64,000 bases of DNA, from the NCBI RefSeq assembly GCF_963259705.1, contig NC_081840.1, forward strand, positions 4,459,062 through 4,523,061, written 5' to 3'. Shown here piece after piece: positions 33,448-45,885 of the stretch. The position numbers and the translations under genes were made by a program. The notes beneath the pieces were generated by a model. It was not told the DNA's origin, searched no databases, and saw nothing but the letters and a program-made list of their open reading frames with translations. The DNA comes from Myotis daubentonii (Eukaryota; Chordata; Mammalia; Chiroptera; Vespertilionidae). Each line of letters opens with the position of its first letter. The stretch's first letter is position 1.

Positions 33448-35595
33448 ATTCAGCTATTCAACTCTACCAGATGCAGCTCTTTTGATTCAGGGAGGTGGAA
33501 AGACCATGAGATCCAAGAGTGGAACCAGAATGGCTGCAGTCTGTAATGGGCTATGGATCCCTCCAGAGGGCAAAGAGCTCTGGAGCCCAGGCTCCCACTT
33601 GTCAGAGTTTGCGGGGGACTATAGTTTCACTGTGATGTGGGGGAGAAGCCTTTTTACTCAGAGCCCTAGCAGCATGCTGCCTCTAGGTTCTGAAATCCAT
33701 CACGTAATTCTATAGGGAAACACCCTGAGGATGTAACTGTCAGACCAAAAGGAGGCCAACAAATAGGAGAGAAATGAATCAGGTCCCTGACCATGAAATA
33801 TGCCCACACTAGACCTGGACTTCCTGTACATGAGATTGAAAACATAGAAGCACTCTATCAGGGTCTTCAACCAGGAACCTGGTGTCCTCATCCACAGTCC
33901 TGGGGAGAATTAGGAGTATAAGAAAGTAGACAAAGTGGACAGTGGCACAGCCCTAACCGATCTCCGGAAGGCAAATGCAACTGAGGGTTCTTGTTCTCTG
34001 GTCAGCTGGCCCACACTGGCGAAGATCCGCATGCCCATCGCCCTAGCTGAGGGCAGCTGCCGTGGCTGCATCAGGCTGTCCTATCCAGGAGGTCTGCTGC
34101 TCCTCTGGGCCTGTGGCATAGCGTCATGGAAGGGACTCCATGTTGCTAGAAGTGGCTACAGAAGCCACGTGGAGTCGGGAAGGTGTACCTTGCACTGCGA
34201 GGTGGAGGAGTGTTGCGCTAAGTGGGCCTGTGCACAGCAAGACCACGTGGGGCCTGATACTGCCTCCCAGGCTTCCTATCTGAGGTTCATGCTCCAAATG
34301 AGTAGGAACATCTGCCGGTTGGGAGGCCTCTTCAGCTCTCCCTGAAGCCTTCGTTGGTCGCTCACCGAGAAAGAGGGCAGGACAAGCAGGAAGCCCTGTC
34401 CTTGATTTCTGGTATCAACGTCAACTCTGCATCAATTCATCCTCCATCCAGTTGCACTGCCCGTTGTCTTCCCCAAACATTATCTTTAGCTCATGAAGTC
34501 TGTTCAATCAGGAGCTTTTCCTCTGACTGACTACCCATAACCTACGTGGCTCTGTATCACTGGATTCTCGTAAGGAACCAAAGACCCAGACCAAGAAAGA
34601 GGCGGGTGGGGATCTGTGTTAATACACAGCACAGAGAGGGCATGGCCTTTTGCTTCTCCACGGCACCCAGGCACCCACATAGGGGAAGGGGAAGGGCTCG
34701 CCCAAGGACCTAAAGTTGGCCAGTTGATTGGTAGAGCCTGGAGCGAAAGCCAGGACCCTCCACCACTGTTCATCCATGTGCCAGCTGTCTTCTCATCATG
34801 GTGGGAGACAGAAGTCCCTTTTCAAGGCGTGGGAAAAAAATCAGAGCCACTCTGGGTAGTTTTGTTGTTTTTCAACACTGTAATCTGAGCACATGAGTAG
34901 TTCAGAGAGCCAGAGAGCGGGGGAAGAATAGAAAATCCATGCCTCCCATCCTTCACCTTCCCCAGGTGGTCCTCTGTTCCCTCATCAGAGGCAAGAGGTG
35001 CCTAAGGAGGTGGAGCCAGAAGAAAGTGCCTGTCGCCCTCTCATTCCATGTCAGAAAAAAACCTTTCTTCCAGCGCAGGTTGCATTAGGCGAAGTGGTAG
35101 AGTGTTTGACAGTAAGTCACTCAATGATGATGGAAAACAGGACGCGTGAGCTTCTGTGGGGGTTCCGGCATGAATGGGGCGCCATACAAAATCAAGTTGC
35201 ATTTACTGTAGGGAAGGGCTTTGTGTTCGCGTTCAAAATAACCCGCTGAGAGCCCTCCAAGCCTCTGAGTGCGCTCTGAGTTCCTCCGAATGTTCCGGAA
35301 AGATCTGCACCGCGCTGGCTGCATTAACAAGGGTTTAGGGCCAGGACAGGGCCGGCGGGGGGTGTTGGGGGGTGTTATTGGTGAAGTAAAATGACATTTT
35401 CTTCATTATTCTTCAGCTTCTGTCTCCTGCCTGGGTACTTAGCATTTCCCTCCTTCTCTCTGTGTGCAAGCCAGTTTCCCTCAGCAGTGAGGTGTGGCTG
35501 GAGACTTTGGGGGTGGGGGATGGGGGCAACCACGTGCTGGAGGCCAGCTAGCCTGCTCACCAACTGTCAGAGTTTCTTCATCTGTGAAAACAGAC
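33448..35595. other. Unassigned DNA
   Basis: No recognised repeat. Plus-strand frame 33935-34345 (136 codons) is Cys-rich but matches nothing I know. A splice-signal-bounded 33-base segment at 35079-35111 is discussed in findings. Not called as a gene. Confidence 0.35.
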
Positions 35596-35597
35596 AG

Positions 35598-35764
35598 AGC
35601 CAGGCCGGAGTGGCTCAGTTGGTTTAGTATAGTCCTGTGCACCAGAAGGTCACTGATTTGATTCCCAGTCAGGGCACATGGCTGAGTTACAGGTGGGCAC
35701 ATGCCTGAGTTACAGGTGCGATTCCCAGTTGGGGCACATAGGGAAAGTGGCCGATTGATTGATG

Positions 35765-35820
<56 letters not shown>

Positions 35821-35871
35821 TCTCTCCCTCTCCCCCTTCCTCTCTAAGCATGTCCTCCAGTGAGGATTTAA
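35598..35871 (+). repeat. Chiropteran SINE with expanded (TC)n
   Basis: Head GGCCGGAGTGGCTCAGTTGG; an internal doublet in which CTGAGTTACAGGTG occurs twice (about 35684-35697 and 35705-35718). A long (TC)n at 35770-35837, then CATGTCCTCCAGTGAGGATT as the 3' end. Imperfect TSD around GAAAACAGAC / GAAAATAGAT. Confidence 0.8.
35770..35837. repeat. (TC)n microsatellite in SINE
   Basis: About 68 bases of nearly uninterrupted TC grown from the SINE's pyrimidine stretch. Confidence 0.95.
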
Positions 35872-35885
35872 GAAAATAGATGTAA

Positions 35886-36240
35886 GCCCTGGTGGCCAGG
35901 TGGCTCAGTTGGTTGAAGCATCATAACATATACCAAAAAGTTGCCGGTTCAATTCCCAGTCAGGGCACATACCTAGGTTTTGGGTTTGATCCCCATTCAG
36001 GGAAATGTGGGAGGCAACAAATTGATGTTTCTCTCAGTTTCTTTCTCTCTCTCTTTCTCTTCCTCCCTCCCTCCCTTTCTCCCTCCCTCCCTCCTTCTCT
36101 TTCTCCCTCCCTCCCTCCCTCCTTCCCTCCCTCCTTCCCTCCCTCCTTCCCTCCCTCCTTCCCTCCCTCCTTCTCTCCCTCCCTCCCTTTTTTTCTCTAA
36201 AATCAATCAAAAAACACGTCCTTAGGTAAGGATTAAAAAT
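35886..36240 (+). repeat. Second chiropteran SINE, adjacent, with long pyrimidine array
   Basis: Same family (GCCCTGGTGGCCAGGTGGCT head, CACGTCCTTAGGTAAGGATT end), inserted at the tail of the previous SINE. TSD AATAGATGTAA (35875-35885) against AATAGACATAA (36241-36251). The pyrimidine stretch 36035-36198 has grown into CTCCCTCCTTCC repeats. Confidence 0.85.
36035..36198. repeat. Polypyrimidine (CCCTCCTT)n-type microsatellite
   Basis: About 160 bases of almost pure C/T on the plus strand with a CCTCCTTCCCTC motif of about 12 bases repeating in the second half. Confidence 0.95.
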
Positions 36241-36251
36241 AATAGACATAA

Positions 36252-36905
36252 AACCAGAAAACTTAAGGATGTTGCTACCAATAAAGAAGAGACAAATCTT
36301 GTGAAAGACGCTGGCTTCTAGAAAGGTCAACAGTAACTTCTGAGCTAAAGGCAAAGGGCAGGAGGTAGAGAAGAGATGGCAGTGCGGTCTTCCGGATCCC
36401 TGGGCTGGGCCTGCCCCTCCAAATCGCCATCCGGAGGCCACAGGTTCCTGTCCCTCACCCCCCTGTTGTCTGGGTCCATTGGTTGGGCTTATATGCATGC
36501 ATACAAGTCCTTTGGTTGATCTCTCCCCCTTACCCCCACCCTCCCCTACCTTCTCTCTGAGGTTTGACTGTCTGATCGATGCTTCTTTGTTGGTCTTTTG
36601 GTCTTTAGTAAAGAGATTCTGGGCTTATATTTAATTTTATAAAGCAAGTTGCGAAAATAGGCACACAGCATGATTGCATATATATGAATTTTAAAACATG
36701 CTTAAGAGCACGCTATGTTTCACAGCAACATGCATACTTGGGCTTTTGTTAAAAATACTTCAAGGATTGACCATTGTCAAGTCCAGGAGGGTGTCTGCTT
36801 CCAGGAAGGAAAATAAACAAGACTAATGAAGGGGACCAGGAGAATATCACTGTAATTGTAATGTCTTATTATTGATGCTATTATTTTTTAAACAAAAAGA
36901 TGAAG
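36252..36905. other. Unassigned DNA
   Basis: Nothing recognised between the two SINE clusters. Confidence 0.4.
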
Positions 36906-36906
36906 G

Positions 36907-37062
36907 CCTTAGCTGGTTTGACTCAGTGGATAGAGTATCAGCCTGCAGACTGAAGGGTCCCAGGTTCAATTCCGGTCAAGGGCACATGCTTGGGTTGTGG
37001 ACTCCATCCCCAGTAGGGGGTGTGCAGGAGGCAGCCAATCAATGATTCTCTCATCATTGATG

Positions 37063-37115
<53 letters not shown>

Positions 37116-37200
37116 TTCTCTCTCTCTCTCTCTCTCTCTTTCTTTCTCTCTCTTTCTCTCTCTCTTCCTCTCTGAAATCAATAAAAATATATATACTTAA
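36907..37200 (+). repeat. Ves SINE with expanded (CT)n
   Basis: Sense Ves (CCTTAGCTGGTTTGACTCAG head, CAGGTTCAATTCCGGTCAAG). TSD of about 12 bases: AAAAAGATGAAG before (about 36895-36906) and after (from 37201). The CT stretch 37063-37174 is far longer than the family norm. Confidence 0.92.
37063..37174. repeat. (CT)n microsatellite in Ves
   Basis: About 110 bases of CT with a few TT interruptions. Confidence 0.95.
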
Positions 37201-37212
37201 AAAAAGATGAAG

Positions 37213-37574
37213 GAAGGGGAGGTCTTCTTGCAAACTACATCAGAAATATTTAATCAGATGAAAAAAATAGATGGAAATAAATTTTCTGGGAAGAGAGAAG
37301 AGATGATGAAAGTCTCTGAAGTGTGCAGGGTTGACCTGGCCGAAGCCTTCAGGATGGCTCCATGGCTGGGGCCAGGCTCCTTGTGGGTGGGAGAAGGTGG
37401 TGGGAGCTGAGGCTGGAAATGAAATAGACGGCAGCATCCTGGAAACTGCAGGATCAAATTGGCGACTCCTGCTGGTTCTGCTGGTAGCCAAATAGTTGGC
37501 GGGCGCTGGAGACCTGGACTAGAGACAGCTCCTGCTACCCATGTGCCTTTGGTGACAAGTTTGTTGCACATCCT
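37213..37574. other. Unassigned DNA
   Basis: No recognised repeat or gene. Confidence 0.4.
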
Positions 37575-37755
37575 CCATTTAGCTCTTCCAAGAGTTGCTC
37601 TGAAGTAGGCCAGGACGAACCCTAGTTTTACACCTCAAGAGGACAAAAATCAAATTGTAAAGGTCACATAACCTGCTCAGAATAGTAAAGAGAGAAAGGG
37701 CAAACCCAGGTCTTCTGACATGATCCGTATAATATTCTGATTTCTCTCTAACAGC
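37575..37755 (+). repeat. MIR SINE fossil
   Basis: GTTTTACACCTCAAGAGGAC, AAGGTCACATAACCTGCTCA and ACCCAGGTCTTCTGACATGA follow the sense MIR order, decayed. Confidence 0.5.
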
Positions 37756-38980
37756 TGTCATCCCTGCAGGAGGGCAGCGGAACCATAGGGGTGTCTGTAG
37801 ATGCTTTTCTTGATTGCCAAGAAAGATGGCTTATTTTTCCCCTCCAAAAGTAACAGAAATGATTCTGTGGAAAAGATGGGATAGAAAAGCCCACAAAACA
37901 AGTAACCTGTTTTGCAGGGCTTGTCCAGGTGGGAAGGTGACGGGAGTGGGGGAGACCAGGACCCGGGGTGTGATCTAGTCTGACCTCCCCATTTATACGA
38001 AGGGCAAAGCCGGGTGGGAGGGAAGAGGTGATAGGCAACTGTATGTGGAACGTGGATGTCTTTATCGCATGTTCTGTTCTGCCTTCCTGGCCAATTTCCC
38101 TCCTTTGTGGATAGGAAGGGGTTTTAGGCAAAGACAACAGTTGATAAATGATGGACACACATTATATAAGAAAATAACACCTGAGGAAACTGAAGACAAG
38201 GTGGTATCAAGAATAGGGGTGAGGACCTACCTTGGTTAGTAGGTTTGAGGTCAGATTAAAAGAGATCATGCCTGTGCGCAAGACAAACAGAAGCTCTGGG
38301 TGTGGCTGAGGGACAAATCCAAATCCACCCTGAGCAGGGACTGTATTTTCCGGGATCTTCTTTAAAACAAAACAGAGAGCATGTCTCTATTTAAGGATTG
38401 CGACTATCTGAAGAATGGATAATACATATTGGGGATAAAGGATGTACCTTTATAATTGATTAAACTGAATAGTTTTCCATCAATCCCGAGCAATTGATAA
38501 ATTGTGAAGCTTTGATCTTAGCTGCCAGGCCTTTCTTGAAGAGCTGAGCACGGGTGAGTGTAATTTGCACCATCGGGTCAGCTCTGTGCAGCACACTAAC
38601 CATGTCCCAGGAGCCCTTAGTACTCCTCAGGGACCTTATTCTGTCCATGTGTAGGCTTAGCAATGCCCTCTCAATGCTGCACAGGGCAGTAAACTCTGCA
38701 GACATGTGATGCATATTAGGAGCTGACATGCATTACCTGTTTCTGGCTAGACACTCGGGAATCTAACCGGAGAAGTGTCTACCAAGGAATTCCTGTCCGT
38801 CACTCAGCCCTTGGGAGCCTAGGGTTCATCCCCCAGAATGCTCCCCAGCCCTGGCCACAGAGGACCTGCAGTTTGAAGGACAAGCTGGTGCTCCAGGAAA
38901 CCTCGTCCGAGAGCCCCTCTTCCTAAGAGCCGGCTCTCAGCTCCACATGTCAGCCCCGTGTTCCTACCCTCCTACTCTTT
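37756..38980. other. Unassigned DNA
   Basis: A weak MIR-like stretch lies at 38165-38235 (CACCTGAGGAAACTGAAGAC). Otherwise nothing recognised. Confidence 0.4.
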
Positions 38981-38997
38981 CTCAGCTTCCTGTTTGT

Positions 38998-39264
38998 TTG
39001 TTTATTTAACTTTTGTTAATCCTCACCCTAGGATATTTTTCCCATTGATATTGATTTTTAGAGAGTGGAAGGGATTGGGAGAGACTTAGAGAGAGAAACA
39101 TCGATATGAGAGAACCACATTGATTGGTTGCCTCCCCCACACACGCCCCCACCAGAGCTGGGGATGGACCCTGCAACAGAGGTACACGCCCCAGACCAGA
39201 ACCGAACCTGGGACCCTTCAGGCTGCAGGCCAACGCTCTATCCACTGAGCCAAACTGGCTAGGG
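38998..39264 (-). repeat. Chiropteran SINE, near-intact, with TSD
   Basis: Antisense: TTAATCCTCACCCTAGGATA, ATTGATATTGATTTTTAGAG, ATTGATTGGTTGCCTCCCCC, CCGAACCTGGGACCCTTCAG and CTGAGCCAAACTGGCTAGGG. TSD CTCAGCTTCCTGTTT (38981-38995) against CTCAGCTCCCTGTTC (39265-39279). Confidence 0.9.
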
Positions 39265-39279
39265 CTCAGCTCCCTGTTC

Positions 39280-42033
39280 TTCCCTCCTCTTTCTGCAGCT
39301 CCTCCCCGATGTCCGGCCTTGGTAGCGCCTTCCTCCCAAGCCCAGCTTCAGTGCCTGGAAAAGCCCCTCCATCCCCTCCTTCCGGGAGGCTCACAGACGC
39401 TTCGGCTCACTTTGGAGACACAGTGAACAAAAGTGGAGACTAGGGGGATGGCCCCAACTGCTCCCAGCATTCCCCTCTCCACAAAAGCACACTTCCCGGG
39501 GAAAAAAGTGTTTTCTCTCAGTGACTCAGTTAGAGCCTCAGCGTCCCAGTGTGACATCCAGGAATGTGAGAAAGGCCGGCAACCTCGTTCCCTCCGAGAC
39601 CTGAAAAAAAAGTAGCCAAAGCCCCACATCCCTAGCAGTGAGGAGATGCTAAGCCTTTCCTCTAGGGACCTATAAATAATATTCTTTTGTTTACTCAGTT
39701 GTACAAAAACCTGTTAAAACCATGAAGCTTTAGTATCTGCATGGAGCACAGGCGGTGGCCGAGGTACAAGCAGACGGCAGTGTGTACTATCAGAGCTCTC
39801 TCTCCTGGCTCCCGCGAGACTTACTGTTCCTTCTTTTTAAAAAACCCTGATTTGGTTATCTTTTGTTGAATTGCTAATACGTGAATGTTCTCTTTAGAAC
39901 AACGTGCTGCTTAAATATCCAGGATGTTGGGGATTTTGCACGTCACCTGCTTCGTTCGAATGGGGTTGAAATAGGAACATTCTCCATCTACGAGGCCCTG
40001 GATCTGTCCGTGTGACGGTCGTGCAGCTGCATTTTAAGATGTTCCGAAATCATCTCCTAAAAGCCACTGAGCTTCAGGATCCCAGCTCTGCGGCCACTGT
40101 TAACACGGGGCAAAGGAAGAAGGAATGTGGGGAGCTGAGTTGGGGGCCCTCTCTCTTCATCCTCCTTCTCTGCTATCCCAGCGGCAAAATCATGGGGAGG
40201 AGCAAATCCCAAGCTGCCCAGCTGTGGCTTGGAATTAGTCTCTGGGCATTTATGTTTGGGCCTAAGGCCATTCTGCATGTTTGTATTGGAATGTGGCTAC
40301 TTATTTCACGGTGCCAGTGCGAGCGTGCACTGCAGAAGGGGGTGAGATGGGAGAGGCAGAGGGAGGAGGGAGGAGCCACAGAAGCCTCGGCAAGTCACAC
40401 CGATCCTGGTGGCGGGTGTTCTAATGTGGATGGAACCACTTTAGCCCAGACAGGCCTTACTCCTCCCAGGTGCTGTGCCTGGGTTTCCACTGTGCAGAGC
40501 CGAGGCCTAGGCACCAGGGCAAAGTATGGGATTGGAGGACGAAGCCCTGAATTTTCAGGGACGCCCTTCAGCTAAATCAGACGGATGGTGTATGCTCTGC
40601 AGGCTGAAGCCCCTGGAGCCACATGTTGAAACCACGGTTCCACACATGTCTGTAAGGCTGGTGAGTGAGAATTGGCAAAGCCCTGCTAGTAGACAGGGCT
40701 GGACCCACTCCTCACACCTGGATGTCCCCATGTGCACATGGCACAGGGGACTGCAGGTGGGACTGACCCTGGGTCCTGAGCGGGGAAGGCGATCCTGATT
40801 ATCTGAGTGAGCCCCTGTGATGATGTGTTCAGAGAAAGAAGCCGGCAGATGTGAGAAAACAGGGGATGCTGCCGGGGAGGCAGAGCCAGAGGAGACAGGG
40901 TGACAGAGCAGGTCAGCATCACAGCATCACAGTCAGGGAGCCTAGGTGACCTCCAGGAGCTGGGAAGGGCAAGGGCCACGCGCTCCCTCCGAATTGCCAG
41001 AAGGAATGCAGTGCCCACCCTGGGTCAGGAACTCGGGCTTCCAGACCGTGAGGTCACCAAGGTGTGTTGTCTTGAGCCACTTAGCTTGTCATAACTTGCT
41101 GCAGCCACGCCAGGGGACTCCTATTCCCCGCCTCAGGATAGGCCCCGGGAAGGCCCCTCTCTTTGGACGTGAGAGCTGACAAAGTCCAGTGAGTGCAAAG
41201 CATTGGTGACATTTTTTGGACATTTCAACTTCCATTTTCCTAGAATCGGTTGGTCTTCAGGTGGCATCTCCCACTTTGAAACCACTGCAGCCCAGACCTG
41301 CCTTACACCTGGTCAGACTTCGATCACAATAATCCATTTGATACAAAATCACTGATCACAAGGGAAGGACAAAATCCCCCACGCTCACCTCAGACAACCA
41401 TCCTGCCATTTAGACCCCTCACACGACCTGCTCTCCCAAGGCTCAGAGCATATTTGCAAAATCCAGACAACAGAAGCACGTCCCCCACCTCACCCCTCCC
41501 CCCCGCCCCCAGCTACCCGTGGGCTGGGGGGAGGGGAAGTGGGAGAAACCATTCATTCTCGCTTCACGCTCACCTATCAGCTCTTGGCTCCACGCCAAAG
41601 AATTCAGCTTATAATAATAACTGGCAGCCGTCCAGAGGCTTTTAGAAAATAAGAAAGGCAGGAGAGAATGAAGAAGAGAGAGGAGGAAAGAAAAAGAAAT
41701 GCAAGTGGAAGAAACAGCCCAGGAAGAGGACAGCAACACCCTACTCCCAATGTTTCTCTTTGAAAGAAAGGAAACGTACAACATGTTTTCTAAAACCTTC
41801 TGTTTTTATCCGACTCCATGGCCTGTAATTAAATTCTTACCTTTCCTGCCTTCCGCAAGCAGAATGCAAACAGACTTAGCTTTACGGTGATGCCACAGGA
41901 ATGCAACAACAAAGAGACACAAACAAAACAACACAACAACCCACCAAAATGACTTGGTCACAAGCCTTGTTGGTCTGACTCATAGACCAGGGACATATGA
42001 CCAACCCTGGTCTTACTAAGCTCAGAAAACTAG
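39280..42033. other. Unassigned DNA
   Basis: No recognised repeat. The longest plus-strand frame is 187 codons (40012-40575), with a hydrophobic middle but no domain I can name and no splice context, so I do not call it. The region 39650-39900 is AT-richer single-copy sequence. Confidence 0.4.
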
Positions 42034-42250
42034 CCTGGCCGGTGTGGCTCAGTGGTTGAGTGTTGACCTATGAACCAGAAAGTCACAGTTCTATTCCCGG
42101 TGAGGCCATGTGCCTGGGTTGCAGGCTCAATCCCTAGTGTGGAGTGTGCAGGAGGCAGCCGATCCATGATTCTCTCTCATCATTGATGTTTCTCTCTCTC
42201 CCTCTCCCTTCCTTTCTGAAATCAATAAAAATATATTTTTTTTAAAAAAA
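42034..42250 (+). repeat. Older Ves-related SINE
   Basis: Sense copy (GCCGGTGTGGCTCAGTGGTT, GACCTATGAACCAGAAAGTC, GTGTGCAGGAGGCAGCCGAT) ending ATCAATAAAAATATATTTTT. Short imperfect TSD GAAAACTAG / GAAAACTGG. Confidence 0.88.
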
Positions 42251-42557
42251 TGAAAACTGGCTGATGTGAGGACAGAGACCACCAGGGACAGTTGGCAGCC
42301 TGAACCATGGACGGGGTGCAGGGCCCGGAGAATGCAGCATCTTCCCAGGCAGACACCGCACCCAGCACACAAGATACACACAGAGTCAGAGAACCCTCCC
42401 AGGTCCCGCAGGAACCAACATGGTCATCTCTGTGTTCGTTTGAGGACAGTGAAGCTGGAGGGAAGAGTGACTTCTCTGAGTCACAGAGGCACCTGGGGAT
42501 GCAGCTGGGGTCCGAGCCTGGAACACAGCCCTGAACCAGATGGATCGCTCCAGTCAG

Positions 42558-42778
42558 TTTTTTTAAAAAAATATATTTTATTGATTTTTTACTGAGAGGA
42601 AGGGAGAGGAATAGAGAGTTAGAAACATCGATGAGAGAGAAACATCGATCAGCTGCCTCCTGCACACTCCCTGCTGGGGATGTGCCCGCAGCCAAAGTAC
42701 ATGCCCTTGACCGGAATTGAACCTGGGACCCTTCAGTCCGCAGGCTGATGCTCTATCCACTGAGCCAAACCAGTAAAG
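42558..42778 (-). repeat. Ves SINE, exact 11-bp TSD
   Basis: Antisense young Ves. TSD GCTCCAGTCAG identical at 42547-42557 and 42779-42789. Confidence 0.95.
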
Positions 42779-42789
42779 GCTCCAGTCAG

Positions 42790-45637
42790 CTTTATTGTTA
42801 ATGAGAAAAGTCACCATTAGCCGTCCCTTCCCCACACGTGCCCTTTCCTTGCACGCACTCGGTTATAAATTAGCCGTTTCCATTATTAATTTTTCCTGGA
42901 TGACTCATGCTTCAGGAACCGGGCCTCGCCGTCTGGGAGGGAAGAGTTCGATCTCTGTGGTCATCTGCCCTACTGCATCCCCACGGGAGGGGAGTTAACC
43001 CTCACATCGCCCTGCACACAGCCAGCTTTGCAGCCTCACCTGCCTCCTGCTTCATCTGGCAAAAGCCGAACTGGGGGGGAGGATGGGGAGGCTGAGACAA
43101 GGCATTCAATGTTTTCTTCATGGCTTCAGAGGCCGGGACACAGGTAGGGAAATGGCCCGCATTAAACCTTCTGGAAAGACACTGGAAAAGATCTATTTGC
43201 TTATTTTCTCTTGAACCCATTCATTCAATTTGCCTTTCAGTGTTCAAACCCTGGGAGGGCTTCCGACAAAGGGGCTGGCCAGGCCTCGCATCTGCCCCTC
43301 TCTTTCCTCCAGGAATTTGGTCAGATTTTTGATCCACCGTTTACTCAGGTGTCTATTGGGCAAGGTGATACTCACCCACAATTGTGTTGCAAGAAAAATA
43401 AATAATTTGGTTTATCTAAAAATAATCACAAAGCTGAGTTCTAAAATTGAGTAAATGATTATTGGGGTATTAAACTGCCCTAAAGGAAATGGTGTTAAAA
43501 CTGCTGGATGTAATTTTGTCAACTAGAAATCGAAGATGCTGTGTGTCCTCATGCAAAAGCCTGGGGGTAGTGATTGGCTTGTTTAAAATGTAAGAATATA
43601 GGGTATGAGTCACTGGGAGGAAACTTCAGGAAAGACGGTAGCCTTCATTTTGAAGCAGTGACTCTTGCAGAAAAGGTGAGTAGGTGGGAGGCGTGCTCTG
43701 CGCCATTTGCACGCGTGTGTGAGGCTCCAGGCATGACCCAGGATTGCTCACCTTTAGATTAGAAGAGGTTCCTTAAGGTACAGACCCATGTCTGATGCGA
43801 GAGGCAAAGACAAAGCATATTGAGAATGGGGATGATGAGAATGCCCTGATCCCACAGGGGTCTCCCTCCCCAGCCCCCAGGGGTCTCACCCTCCCGCCCC
43901 CAGGACCCCACTGTCCCTCAGGAAGCACCCTATTGTTCCCATGTTGCTAGGCACCTAATGGACTCTCCGTCTCCGAATGTGATGGTGTGAGATGGGGCTT
44001 TGGGGGGTGCCTAGGTTGTGAGGGGAGACCTAAAGGAGGGGTCTTGCCCTAGGAAAGCCCCCAGAGCTTTCTCCTGGCGAAGGACCAGGAGAAGGTGCCC
44101 GCCTGAGACCAGAGGAGGCTGCCCCTCCAGCTACTTGACCTTGGACGTCCAGCCTTTAGACTGTGACGCATGAGTTACTCATAAGCCAGCCAGCTGGGGT
44201 GTTCTGTCCATGCAACCCCAACGGACAGCACGTGTTGAAACTCGCACCATGTGGGACACCTCATCACCTTCGGGAGGCTGCCTCCCGCCCTGCCCGGAAG
44301 TGCTTTTATCCTTTCGTACTTGGCACAGTTCCATCCATGCATCCAGGCCCAGCGTCAGCATCACCGTCTCTGCATGGGGTTGCCCTCTCTGGTCACCCCA
44401 TGTGCACACGGCTTCCCTGAGGCCAGGGTCTGTCAGGAGCTGGAGAAGGACAAAGACCCAGATGGGGCTCTGAGGGGCAGTGTGGGCGCCTCTGAGCCCT
44501 GAGGATGAGCCAGGTCACCGTGGTCTCTCTGTCTGCGCAGGTCCCTTTGAAGAGAAAGCTCGTCTCCGTCTATTTCCTCCGAGTCAGAACACTGCATTGA
44601 TTAATATTAAAAAAATATTTTCTAATATTTGTGTATCTTCAAATCAAGCTGCTTTTGTTTGTTTGTTCCTTCATGTGGTTCGGTTGGTAGGAGGGCCTTG
44701 GAGCCAGACTTCAACTACAGATACTGATTTGGGGGCAATAGGACCACTGCCCTCCCCAGCGTTGTTGAATCCAAAGGCTGCTCTGTGCATACACATCTAC
44801 AATGAATAAGAACTCATCTATCTCCTCCTATATTTTTTTAGATAACATACATGAGTTGGTCTGGTGGGGGGTGCGGGAGATTCTGCAAAGGAGTTGAAAC
44901 CCCATCTCCTGGGCATCCTGTCTGTTCAATTCCAAACGCCCAATGCCAGCCTCAGCTCCCGGCCCTGCTGCACGTGGGCCCCGGCCCCACAGGAGCTGCG
45001 AGTGCAGGGGTGGCTGTGCCTGCTGCGTAGCGTGAGATCCAGAGACATCCCTTTTCACACTTGTCCATCTGCCACTGCCTGCCTCTCAAAGAGCCACTCA
45101 GACACGTTTTTTCAAGAGTCCTGGCTGCCACAAAAAATATATTTTGAAAATGAAGTAGAAACAAAAGATGAATGAGCCCCTGCCCAGCCCCCTCAGGCAG
45201 GGTCAGAGGCAGGGGCGAGGCCGTGAGCTCTGGCCCCGAGGCTGCCCTCCTGCCTCACCCCCTGCCTGGGACCACTGGGAAGGAGCCCTCTGGTCTCGCC
45301 AGTCGCTGTGGAAGCTGTTCAAGGACTTTGAGAAAGAAGCCGGAGTGACTGGGTGCCTCACATGAAGTGCCATTGTTTTGTTTCCATTTGGCTTCAGTAA
45401 TTATGCCTTTGACATTGCAATGCATTCACCGTGGACACTGGGCCTGCTTTGTTCTCCACAATAGGCAAGTGGGCCAGAGATGTTCTGGAGGGGGTCCAGG
45501 TTCCCCAGGAAGAGAAGGGGGACACACTGGTCACAAATTTAGGGTTCAGGGAGCCGACTGACATGGCAATGAAGACCGCTTTGTGTCTGGGGACCGGGCA
45601 TCGTGTCAAACACGAGACAACTCTCATTGTACCTTTT
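42790..45637. other. Unassigned DNA
   Basis: No recognised repeat; GC-rich in 43860-44520. Overlapping open frames up to 109 codons without domain content. 42785-42910 and 44570-44650 are AT-rich single-copy patches. Confidence 0.4.
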
Positions 45638-45659
45638 GCTGAAATTAGCTTTTATTTTT

Positions 45660-45704
45660 ATTTTTAAATCCCCACCCTAGGATATGTTTATTAATTTTAG
45701 AGAG

Positions 45705-45766
<62 letters not shown>

Positions 45767-45788
45767 AAGAAAGAAGGAAAGAAAGAAA

Positions 45789-45885
<97 letters not shown>

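Noticed and set aside
33935..34345. Cys-rich 136-codon plus-strand frame
   Set aside because: Cysteine spacing does not match a zinc finger, defensin or other Cys motif that I know.
35980..36225. Long Ser/Pro/Leu repeat frames, and similar Glu/Arg frames on the other strand
   Set aside because: Translations of SINE-derived polypyrimidine microsatellites; the same applies near 37.1, 45.7, 46.1 and 55.1 kb.
35770..37174. Possible CRISPR-like or regularly spaced array
   Set aside because: Simple microsatellites inside SINEs, in a vertebrate genome; no repeat-spacer structure.
40012..40575. 187-codon plus-strand frame with a hydrophobic middle
   Set aside because: The hydrophobic stretch is not supported by any known family, and overlapping minus-strand frames are equally open.
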